The notes below the pieces were generated by a model, which did no database searches, was not told the DNA's origin, and saw nothing but the letters and a program-made list of their open reading frames with translations. Positions 37,929 through 45,156 of a stretch of DNA of 49,389 nt are shown piece after piece. Origin of the DNA: a virus. The stretch spans positions 1 to 49,389 of the IMG/VR virus record IMGVR_UViG_3300050821_001146. One strand, written 5' to 3'. Position 1 is the stretch's first letter; the number at the start of each line of letters is the position of its first letter. A program made the position numbers and the translations under genes.

Positions 37929-38348
37929 CTAGCGATGGGATTGCACCTCCACTGGCAATGGCTCTACGGTATGTCGGTAACACGTCCAGAGGGGCTTTTC
38001 CCATCCGAGCTTCAGCATGGTATTGTGCATTTTCTTATCAAGCACCTGCGGAGGAAGCCATGCGTCGATCTCCTCAATACCATTACGAGCAGCAATCTTT
38101 TCCACTTCCTTATGCAATACCAATAGCCTTCCAAGAGTCTGTCTTTTCCATTCTCTTGCTGGATCGAACAACCAAAAACACTCCACAATTCCCTTGAGGA
38201 AAACAGCATGGGTGACATTGCCACCCTCTTCAATAATGCAACTAGCTGCCATTAAATCAAGTTCTGGCAATTCATAGCCCAACCCTTGCCTTTGATGAAG
38301 GTCAAGGATGGCGCTAAGGTCAGACTCGCGGTAAGATCTAACTATCAT
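37929..38348 (-). CDS. GNAT-fold acetyltransferase-like protein (139 aa)
   Basis: MIVRSYRESDLSAILDLHQ is the typical opening of GNAT N-acetyltransferases (beta1 then alpha1). THAVFLKGIVECFWLF would be strands 2-4, and KEVEKIAARNGIEEIDAWLP, then MLKLGWEK, the C-terminal half. The acetyl-CoA loop (R/Q-x-x-G-x-G/A) is poorly kept (KRQTLGRL), so activity is uncertain. It lies among virion genes. Its start is only 29 bp from the opposed HNH start. Confidence 0.55.
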   Translation of the reverse strand: MIVRSYRESDLSAILDLHQRQGLGYELPELDLMAASCIIEEGGNVTHAVFLKGIVECFWLFDPAREWKRQTLGRLLVLHKEVEKIAARNGIEEIDAWLPPQVLDKKMHNTMLKLGWEKPLWTCYRHTVEPLPVEVQSHR

Positions 38349-38377
38349 CCTTGACAAACCTCCGCAGGGATGATACA

Positions 38378-38803
38378 ATGCAAATTATGACACCGGAAGA
38401 AAAACGAATTAGGCATAATGAAGCTGCTGCAAAATTCCGCCAACAGCATCCTGATCTTGTTTTGAAATCTAAACGTAAATATCGCATTCTTAATCGAGAA
38501 AGAATAAGAGAGCAAGATAGAATGCGACGCAAACGCTTTCAATCGCGATGGCCGCGACGACATAAAGAGCAGGCAAAGCTCTATCGTCTTAATCCTAAAA
38601 ATGGAGACGCAATTAAAGCCCGCAGAGCCTTGAATAAAGCCATTGAAAGTAAAAAGATTACACGCCCCAATTTCTGTGATTACTGCCGTTGCTATTGCAC
38701 GCCACAAGGCCATCACTATGCAGGATATAAACCAGAACATTATCTGGATGTTATTTGGCTTTGTGAGTTTTGTCATAAAGCAATTCATTTCCCTAACCAT
38801 TGA
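38378..38803 (+). CDS. HNH endonuclease 4 (141 aa), antisense in the late operon
   Basis: AGGGATG precedes the ATG. A basic helical N-terminus (KRKYRILNRERIREQDRMRRKRFQ) leads to CDYC, GHHYAGY, WLCEFCHKAIH, a zinc-bound HNH of the phage homing type. It runs opposite to the late operon and overlaps the end of the CBM-like gene by 11 bases. It looks like an inserted selfish gene. Confidence 0.8.
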   Translation: MQIMTPEEKRIRHNEAAAKFRQQHPDLVLKSKRKYRILNRERIREQDRMRRKRFQSRWPRRHKEQAKLYRLNPKNGDAIKARRALNKAIESKKITRPNFCDYCRCYCTPQGHHYAGYKPEHYLDVIWLCEFCHKAIHFPNH

Positions 38804-39089
38804 CATTCCCCGGCTTCACAAATGTAGGTGCCGGTATCTGTGCCTGCCCTATCAATTGCCATTGCGATGTGCTGGTTGCTGGAGCATTACCTGTATTAGC
38901 ATCAACAAGAGAACGATATATCAATCCAGAGTAAATCACAATGTCACCTTGAGCATAGACTGATACCGATACCCACGATCCCTTGAGCGATATTGTGAGA
39001 TTGGCATAGGTCTGTACCTTCTGCAATGCTTCACCAAGAGCGGGATTCTGCTTTTGCTGCCTATCAAGATTGGGGATATTCAGTGGCAT
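38793..39089 (-). CDS. Small CBM5/12-like carbohydrate-binding protein (98 aa)
   Basis: AGGAG precedes the ATG. After a helical start, residues 38-80 read WVSVSVYAQGDIVIYSGLIY then QWQLIG. This Y--GD-V-Y-G--Y---- W-L pattern is that of carbohydrate-binding modules of families 5/12, which bind chitin-like sugars. It follows the nozzle-like gene and may be a small virion-attached lectin. It ties in with the GH18 tail protein. Confidence 0.6.
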   Translation of the reverse strand: MPLNIPNLDRQQKQNPALGEALQKVQTYANLTISLKGSWVSVSVYAQGDIVIYSGLIYRSLVDANTGNAPATSTSQWQLIGQAQIPAPTFVKPGNVNG

Positions 39090-39258
39090 TGGGAATAGCT
39101 CCTATGAATATAAATCTACCAGTCTTCCCACCCTTTTCATCTATATCCCTGTGCATTTGACAGAAGAAATATTTCGATCCATCAGGCAATGTTTTTATCC
39201 ACTGCGCCCAATTAATGCATGGACCTTCATAAGCAGTGCATTGGCATAATTTCATCAT
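39064..39258 (-). CDS. Small zinc-type protein (64 aa)
   Basis: ATGATGA overlaps the stop of the nozzle-like gene. CQC near the start, a further Cys at residue 14 and FFCQMH at about 33 form a possible four-ligand metal site. The rest is alpha/beta (GRFIFIGAIP). It overlaps the next gene by 26 bases. No family was recognised. Confidence 0.55.
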   Translation of the reverse strand: MMKLCQCTAYEGPCINWAQWIKTLPDGSKYFFCQMHRDIDEKGGKTGRFIFIGAIPNATEYPQS

Positions 39259-41795
39259 GCATTAGTTCCCCGCACAACGAATGTAGGATGCTTCTTCATT
39301 GACAATATCAATTGCTCCATTGAGAACCACGATCCCACGGCATTGGTCCCAACTTGAATACTAAACCTCTCCCCGGCCACTTCAACTCCACGCTCTCCAT
39401 CCCCGAGCGTTGTAAGGCCAAGGATATATCCCCTCAAATTCGTTGTCCTTCTTGTCGTGATAATGGCAATAGATAGAATTCCATTGCCAGTGGCCCTCCA
39501 CTTCAAATAGCCCAAGAGCTTCTGATGGGCTCCTAATTGAACTATCTGTTCCTCAACGTGACTGGGAGCATAATAGGTAGAGTAGAATGAATTGATGGCG
39601 ACTCCATCATCAGATGCCTGTACCTGTGGAGGCAATTGCTCATAGATCTTGCCATTGCCAATACTATTGCCGTAGAATGGCTGGACGGTGCCATCGGCTC
39701 TCTCTGCAAACGTCATGGATGCCGCAGCAATGTTCCAAACCATCCAACGCCGGCCACGGCCATGGGCGAGGACCTTCCCAGTAAAGGCGCTATAAGTCAC
39801 CATTGGAGAGCCCGCAATATCAGCAGCACCATCAAGCCATTTGTAATCGAGCATGAAGACAGTATTGGGTAATACGGCATTCACTCCAATTGGAACACCG
39901 ACAAGGATTTGCTTATTCACTTTGTCGATGCGGACCCAGATGGATTGTGACGATGCCCAATTGATGCTGTTCCAACATATCTTCCCCGTCTTGCTCGCAT
40001 CCTGCTGGATCTCGGGAGTGATCTTGACGGGATCTGATCCCCAGAAGATATACAATCCACTTCGCTCTGCAAAGACAGCCCATTCCTCTGTCCAATCAAC
40101 GGCATTGGGACCGCAGATACCAACCGTGGCGCTAACCTCATTGACAGCCCATGATGCAGGTTCATTCAGGCCATCGTCAGTGACATAGCAAAGGTAATGA
40201 TCCTTGCCAAAGTAGAAGTTATTGCGAAGGGGGAAGCTGGCGTGAAGTATCTGGCCATCGTTGGGCCTGATCTGGACGGAGCCAGTTGTGCCATCGTATG
40301 ATTCTGGATTGAAGGAATGGCTGAACCTTACTGTCGAGAAATTGTAAGGTTGATTCGTCGGGAATATTTCGATTGAATCTACCAGGAATACGCCGGCATT
40401 TGTGGGAGTTCCATCGGCATAAACTTGCAATACAAGACCAGATGGAACAGGATTGTATGGCGCATCAGTGATAGTGGCTATGAACTCAGTGTAAACATCG
40501 CCGCTTAATTGGCCCGCCGTCACGCTAAGTCCAACCGTCGTAAGGCCACCGCCGCCAGTATCGTGGAGATTGATATGTAATGTACCCTGTGTTAACATAT
40601 TGGCTTTTGCTATGCGGGCTCGCACAGAATACGAAGTATTGGCAGCGATAATTGGGACGCCTAACCAATCTTGCCATGCGCCTTGATTTATTAATCCGCG
40701 CTGAGCGGTGATGCCATCGCCAGTAATGGTATAGGCATCCTGCCAGTCACCCAAAGAACCACCGGCCACAGCGGAGCCGCCACCGGCATTGTGGGTAGTC
40801 CAACCGTAGGGTGTAGCACCGTTAAATCCACCATCAAATGTCAAATTGGAGAAATTCTGCACCTTATTGCGCTCTCCAAGCCATGCCAATCTGCTATTGT
40901 ATCCACCAACGGAAGCGCATTCTCCAAGTTCAATTTGAGTGAAAAGATACTGGGCATTGAAACTGGCAATGAGAATGGAGTCAAGGAAATCTAGCGTTAT
41001 GGTCGTTGTTGTGTTATCTGAAATTACCATTATCGTTGGCGTAGCCAGTTGCAATGTCCCAGTTGGGGTGGAATAGAATGTCCCAGTAAAAGCAGGGGGA
41101 GTGATTACTGGAGTGAACATGATAAGACGGCCAACGATATTTGCAGGACCTATCGGTATCCCAGCAAGATCGACTTGATGCGCTCCGTTCGCTGTCCAAG
41201 CAATTGGAGGAGATGGCTGCGTAATGAATCCCTGCCTTGTAATAAACGATACTGTGACTTGATGTTTACCAGCAACGATATTGCCTGCCGTCGCTGAATT
41301 CACCGCCGTCATTATACCGACAATAGAACCAGGGCCAACTTGGCTTACCCTGTCCCAATTGGTGTCATCGTACTGACGTGGAATGTCCAGCCCCAGCAAT
41401 GGATCGGTATAGGCATAATAAGCTGAGTATTCACGTCCAAACAAAGTGGTAGCTTGATAAAGAGTCTTGGCCCCAAATATGCTATTTGCAACCGTTGTCA
41501 ATGTGCCATCGGGAGACTCTTTATAGAGATTGCCAAGACTATCCCACACCATTAGCCTGCGCTGTATTTGTGGAGTGAGATAGGTCTTGAGGCCATTGAT
41601 AGTGGCATTGGCAGGAATACCATTGCCTGGGCCAAAGACAGCGAGTAGCCCTCCCCTCGTTGTGACGGCACCTTCAGGGAAATCGCAGTCCTGGGCCAAG
41701 GGAGAAGCACCCGGAGGGCACACGGTAGGCGCGAGCGCGGGAGTAAATCCACCCATCACTTCTAATGGCAGATCGACAAGATCTTGAGTCAGCAC
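39255..41795 (-). CDS. Tail nozzle / tubular-B-like protein with a jelly-roll insertion (846 aa), GTG start
   Basis: GAGG is spaced correctly before GTG. Length and beta-rich content, with WD-like strands (LYIFWGSDPVKIT, IWVRIDKVNKQILVGVPIG, WMVWNIAA), fit a beta-propeller tail nozzle as in T7-like phages. Residues about 314-480 form a separate jelly-roll resembling CBM4/9 modules (NFSNLTFDGGFNG, then GVFLVDSIEIFP), probably glycan-binding. It lies after the connector genes, as expected for the distal short tail. Confidence 0.65.
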   Translation of the reverse strand: MLTQDLVDLPLEVMGGFTPALAPTVCPPGASPLAQDCDFPEGAVTTRGGLLAVFGPGNGIPANATINGLKTYLTPQIQRRLMVWDSLGNLYKESPDGTLTTVANSIFGAKTLYQATTLFGREYSAYYAYTDPLLGLDIPRQYDDTNWDRVSQVGPGSIVGIMTAVNSATAGNIVAGKHQVTVSFITRQGFITQPSPPIAWTANGAHQVDLAGIPIGPANIVGRLIMFTPVITPPAFTGTFYSTPTGTLQLATPTIMVISDNTTTTITLDFLDSILIASFNAQYLFTQIELGECASVGGYNSRLAWLGERNKVQNFSNLTFDGGFNGATPYGWTTHNAGGGSAVAGGSLGDWQDAYTITGDGITAQRGLINQGAWQDWLGVPIIAANTSYSVRARIAKANMLTQGTLHINLHDTGGGGLTTVGLSVTAGQLSGDVYTEFIATITDAPYNPVPSGLVLQVYADGTPTNAGVFLVDSIEIFPTNQPYNFSTVRFSHSFNPESYDGTTGSVQIRPNDGQILHASFPLRNNFYFGKDHYLCYVTDDGLNEPASWAVNEVSATVGICGPNAVDWTEEWAVFAERSGLYIFWGSDPVKITPEIQQDASKTGKICWNSINWASSQSIWVRIDKVNKQILVGVPIGVNAVLPNTVFMLDYKWLDGAADIAGSPMVTYSAFTGKVLAHGRGRRWMVWNIAAASMTFAERADGTVQPFYGNSIGNGKIYEQLPPQVQASDDGVAINSFYSTYYAPSHVEEQIVQLGAHQKLLGYLKWRATGNGILSIAIITTRRTTNLRGYILGLTTLGDGERGVEVAGERFSIQVGTNAVGSWFSMEQLILSMKKHPTFVVRGTNA

Positions 41796-41802
41796 AATGC
41801 CC

Positions 41803-41943
41803 TCACCGATACAAGTACAGCGTCCAACTTGGAAAATTAAACCATATCCAAAGTTGCAACGCCGTCGTCATCGGCGGGGCATACAGAGCTTCAGCATTTG
41901 CTCTGTGGCTATAATAACGATGTACGTGCATCTGATAAAACAC
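41803..41943 (-). CDS. Small aromatic protein (46 aa), GTG start
   Basis: AAGGGG is spaced correctly before GTG. The peptide starts MFYQMHVHRYYSHRANA and has many Tyr, Trp and His. Its TGA lies inside the ribosome-binding stretch of the next gene, so it may serve translational coupling. The function is unknown. Confidence 0.45.
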   Translation of the reverse strand: MFYQMHVHRYYSHRANAEALYAPPMTTALQLWIWFNFPSWTLYLYR

Positions 41944-41955
41944 AATGGCCCCTTA

Positions 41956-42333
41956 TTACAATGAATTGAATGTCGCTTCGCCAACAACTGTATCAGCAGC
42001 AATGGTAGACGAGATGCTGGCATAAGTACCCGCCGTAACCTCAGTACCCAAAGCCGACATCATTCTGACCTTGCAATTGGCCTGCGTTGTGCCTACTTGA
42101 GCGACGTATCCAATCGTTGTATTGCCGCCTTGACTCCAAATATCAAATGACACCGGGGCTCCAAGAGCTTCTACTTGAGGGATCATTCCAACAAATAGAG
42201 GGTCTTGTGTAGCAGTGGCGAAGTTGATGGTATCTCCACCTGTAGGGTAACTTCCAGAGAATGCTGCCTTGAAACCAACGCGATATTGAGAGCCAATCTT
42301 CAGTGCGTAGGTAATTGTAATTGCTGCTGCCAT
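41956..42333 (-). CDS. Small structural protein (125 aa)
   Basis: AAGGAGATTATC precedes the ATG at 42333; a longer in-frame form has no support. The sequence is all-beta and poor in charge (TYALKIGSQYRVGFKAAF, TTIGYVAQVGTTQANCKVRM), like small tail- or head-completion proteins. It sits between the adaptor and the nozzle-like protein. No family was named. Confidence 0.6.
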   Translation of the reverse strand: MAAAITITYALKIGSQYRVGFKAAFSGSYPTGGDTINFATATQDPLFVGMIPQVEALGAPVSFDIWSQGGNTTIGYVAQVGTTQANCKVRMMSALGTEVTAGTYASISSTIAADTVVGEATFNSL

Positions 42334-42343
42334 GATAATCTCC

Positions 42344-43117
42344 TTATATGGGGCTCTGTCGTCTTGTCCCGCGACCGCTGTACGGCTGGCGACGTACTTG
42401 CTTCCTCTGTCTACGTCGGGCAGATATTTGCTGTAGTAATCCAATCTCGTAATCGGCCTGCAACTTGAATTCGGGGAGAATGGCCCCGCCACGGCTGCCA
42501 ATGAAGATGCGGGCAGCTTGATATGCAGCGGCATTCACAACCCCGCGAATGGGAACGGGATCGGTGGGAGCCACAAGCAATGGCAGATGCTTTTCATACT
42601 TGATCTTGACATCCTCGGATTGCAAGGCCCCCCGGAAGCGCAGCCCATCAGTTTGCCATTCCCAATCGACAAGGGTGGTCTGTTGAGACATATCGAAGAG
42701 GCCAGTATTGGGCTGTTGCATGGGAATGAGATAATTAGTGGTACCGTTCTGACGTTCCCAGAGCTTCAGCGGCGTCACCAAATCAACTGGCAATTGAGGG
42801 GTCAAGGCAGAGACGTTGCCAATGCCATTGGGATAGATAATATTGGTGCCAGTATCATCCACAATCATTCTGGCTTCAGGATCAATTGTGGTAATGGCAG
42901 GCAATCCAATGAGCCATGCCTCGCTTGTCATTACCTCGACGCCGACGCGGGCGAGTTCCAATTGAACTCGTTCAAAGGCAGAGTTAAGCAATTGGAATGA
43001 AATGAAATTGGTGTCGGTGAGCGTGTCGCCGCCAGGAATTTCACTATCCAATACGATAGTACGGAGACGCAAGAGAACGTCTTCAGCGGTACCGTAGGCA
43101 GATGTCGGTATAGGCAA
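42344..43117 (-). CDS. Head-tail adaptor-like protein (257 aa), TTG start
   Basis: GAGG lies 8 bases before TTG. The codon just upstream in the same frame is TAA, so the reading cannot begin earlier. Helical N-terminal part: AEDVLLRLRTIVLDSEI and FISFQLLNSAFERVQLELARVG. A beta domain in the middle (LVDWEWQTDGLRFRGALQ) is followed by a helical, Arg-rich tail (QQISARRRQRKQVRRQ). Size, fold and position after the capsid genes match adaptor (gatekeeper) proteins of short-tailed phages. Confidence 0.6.
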   Translation of the reverse strand: MPIPTSAYGTAEDVLLRLRTIVLDSEIPGGDTLTDTNFISFQLLNSAFERVQLELARVGVEVMTSEAWLIGLPAITTIDPEARMIVDDTGTNIIYPNGIGNVSALTPQLPVDLVTPLKLWERQNGTTNYLIPMQQPNTGLFDMSQQTTLVDWEWQTDGLRFRGALQSEDVKIKYEKHLPLLVAPTDPVPIRGVVNAAAYQAARIFIGSRGGAILPEFKLQADYEIGLLQQISARRRQRKQVRRQPYSGRGTRRQSPI

Positions 43118-43282
43118 TTACTTTACCTCAACACCAATCTTAAAGAATTTCCTGCCATCAATACGTTCCCAATCTTGGAGACTTGGATAACCTCTTGGAT
43201 GGCCTTGATACATCAATTTGGCAAAGATGTCGCCATTGACAACAAAAGCGACTATCAATTTAACGTGACCGTAAACCTTCAT
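43118..43282 (-). CDS. Small hypothetical protein (54 aa)
   Basis: ATG overlaps the previous stop (TAATG). The peptide (MKVYGHVKLIVAFVVNG, then YPSLQDWERIDGRKFFKIGVEVK) is compact alpha/beta. Its TAA is followed at once, in the same frame, by the TTG start of the adaptor-like gene, so the two frames form one open reading block interrupted by a single stop. Confidence 0.55.
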   Translation of the reverse strand: MKVYGHVKLIVAFVVNGDIFAKLMYQGHPRGYPSLQDWERIDGRKFFKIGVEVK

Positions 43283-44178
43283 TACTTTCCTTTCGTTGGC
43301 CCTGTTATTGCCACTGGCTCCCTATCAATTTGATCTGGATACATCTTCACTCTACGTTCCTTGGGAAGCATTGCCGCAAGTTCGGTGATACCTTCATCAA
43401 GCCATCCATTGCAGGAAGGGCACTTCAGGACGTTCTCCTTGATGCTCGCGCCACAGCCGGGGCATTGAACAAGCTGTTCGGGTACGTAAGCCCAAGGACG
43501 AGACTGGCCAAGATGAGCACATGCCCTGCGATGCAATGCACTGATATTCCTATGCTCAGAAGGTTCAGCCCACATCATGTCGCCTTCACCAACAAGGCGC
43601 TGGGCCTCTCGTTGGAGATTGGCTTTGGCTCTCTTGATCTCTTCAAAGGTGACGAGAGAGCGACATTCCTTGATGAATTCCTCTCGAAGGAGTTGAATTG
43701 TGAGGGACAATTCCACTCGCTTCTCATATTCCCCTGGCTCTGAATTGTAGAGATTGACCGCGACGGTGGCCTTGGTGATAGGATCTTTCTTCATCTTGAC
43801 ATCAGGGGTGTGCATGTTGAGGTATTCCATCTGCGCTTCCTCGGCATCAAGAAGTTCCTTTGGGAGATCAGGCTCGGCCTCGCAAAGCAATATCCCCCAC
43901 TTCTCTTTGCTGCCAGCGGAGTATTGGTCAGGGCCAATCATCTGACCACCAATGCGCCGTGGAACGCCAACGATGTCATGGGCAAGAGGATTGGCTTTTA
44001 ACCAATGGACAGTCTTACGCTCATCGCCAATGTCTTGGATTTCAGGGGTGGGGAATACCACAAGAATGGCGAAGTCCTCTCCCTTGGCCTTGGCAGGGAT
44101 CTTCCATGTCCCTGATAAGCCATTGGAATGAATGTGCTCAATGTCAGACACGTTGATGACGATACTCGCGTTACTCAT
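43282..44178 (-). CDS. Hypothetical protein with C-terminal zinc ribbon (298 aa)
   Basis: Beta-rich N-terminal 110 residues are followed by a helical middle (TIQLLREEFIKECRSLVTFEEIKRAKANLQREAQRL). Residues about 240-260 carry CPGCGASIKENVLKCPSC, a canonical zinc ribbon. It lies between capsid and connector genes and overlaps its neighbours, so a virion or assembly role is likely. No family was named. Confidence 0.6.
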   Translation of the reverse strand: MSNASIVINVSDIEHIHSNGLSGTWKIPAKAKGEDFAILVVFPTPEIQDIGDERKTVHWLKANPLAHDIVGVPRRIGGQMIGPDQYSAGSKEKWGILLCEAEPDLPKELLDAEEAQMEYLNMHTPDVKMKKDPITKATVAVNLYNSEPGEYEKRVELSLTIQLLREEFIKECRSLVTFEEIKRAKANLQREAQRLVGEGDMMWAEPSEHRNISALHRRACAHLGQSRPWAYVPEQLVQCPGCGASIKENVLKCPSCNGWLDEGITELAAMLPKERRVKMYPDQIDREPVAITGPTKGK

Positions 44179-44857
44179 TTTTATCTCCCGTACCTTCCGG
44201 TACTGTGACGAACGATTCGCCGGCGAATGGCCGGAGTCCTTCTCTCATCACTTCCTTGGCCCTAGCGACATAGCCATCCTCTTCACGGCGCACTCGCTGT
44301 TCAATGGCAGCACGACGTTCAAGGAAGGTGCGGCGCCCTTTATTCCATTGGATTAGTCGAACAATCTCCGCAACAACATCAGCCACCAGCGGTATAGGCG
44401 TACCACGACTGGTTCCGTCATCCGTGAGTGGGTAGACGAGTTCATATTCCCCTCGCTCCGGGTATGGTCCCGATGTATCAATGGTCATGCCTCCAATGAC
44501 TTCCTCTCCACGTTTCGTCCACTCCTCCCGAGTGCCATATTCAGAGGGAGGACGCCACTGTTCAAGATGCCAGCAATTGCCGGGAAGATACTTTGGCAAG
44601 AGCCTCGTCTCGATAACGCTATTGGCGAGCTTGACGAATTGCCTAGTCTCGCTATGGCCAGTGAATTTATCAGTGAGGGTGCCTTGATACCGCTCCCACT
44701 CCTGCCATTCACCGTGAATGGGGACAATGCGATCATAGCCCCACACGACTCTATACATTGGCTCGCCGTAGAGATTGACACCACCAGCCAAGCGCAATTC
44801 CTCTACTACGGAATCGGGGGCTATGTGGTGCTCAATCCGCTCACGAGATGTCTTCAT
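44171..44857 (-). CDS. Hypothetical structural-operon protein (228 aa)
   Basis: AAAGAGG is spaced correctly before ATG at 44857; a GTG eight codons earlier is less likely. There is a beta-rich N-terminal half (WGYDRIVPIHGEWQEWERYQG) and a helical C-terminal third (RRTFLERRAAIEQRVRREEDGYVARAKEVM). It overlaps the genes on both sides. No family was recognised; the context suggests a minor head protein. Confidence 0.6.
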   Translation of the reverse strand: MKTSRERIEHHIAPDSVVEELRLAGGVNLYGEPMYRVVWGYDRIVPIHGEWQEWERYQGTLTDKFTGHSETRQFVKLANSVIETRLLPKYLPGNCWHLEQWRPPSEYGTREEWTKRGEEVIGGMTIDTSGPYPERGEYELVYPLTDDGTSRGTPIPLVADVVAEIVRLIQWNKGRRTFLERRAAIEQRVRREEDGYVARAKEVMREGLRPFAGESFVTVPEGTGDKNE

Positions 44858-45059
44858 TGTCCTCTTTCGGTGCCTTATCACTCACCGTCACAAGCGTTGT
44901 GACTTCGATCCCGCCAGAGAGGGTGCGGACTACTCCCACAATCTCTGCCTTGACATCTTGATCTGCCTTGGCGAGTTCAAAGGCACCATCAGCTTCAATG
45001 ACGCTGGTAATGGTGTGATGAGCACCATCACGATCACTTACCTTGCTCGATACGTGCAT
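44841..45059 (-). CDS. Small hypothetical protein after the capsid gene (72 aa)
   Basis: AGGAGG precedes the ATG. Alternating strands (VSSKVSDRDGAHHTITSVIEADGAFELAKADQDVKAEIVGVV) give a small beta domain with an acidic tail (KEDNEDIS). Its place directly after the major capsid gene would suit a capsid-associated protein, but no family was recognised. Confidence 0.55.
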   Translation of the reverse strand: MHVSSKVSDRDGAHHTITSVIEADGAFELAKADQDVKAEIVGVVRTLSGGIEVTTLVTVSDKAPKEDNEDIS

Positions 45060-45145
45060 CTTGCCTCCTAAATAGCGTGTTTGTCTGTCGGATGCGTCCC
45101 CCGACTATTTCTGATTCACCGGAGGTATATCAGGTGACAGAGGGC

Positions 45146-45156
45146 ATCACCTCCTT
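45146..45156 (-). promoter_or_regulatory. Perfect 16S-complementary sequence immediately after the capsid stop
   Basis: On the minus strand the capsid stop TAA is followed directly by AAGGAGGTGAT, which is fully complementary to the 3' end of bacterial 16S rRNA. It overlaps an AGGTGA/TCACCT hairpin and precedes only a five-codon ORF (MPSVT) whose ATG is too close. It is not the ribosome site of the next gene at 45059, which has its own AGGAGG. Confidence 0.5.
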
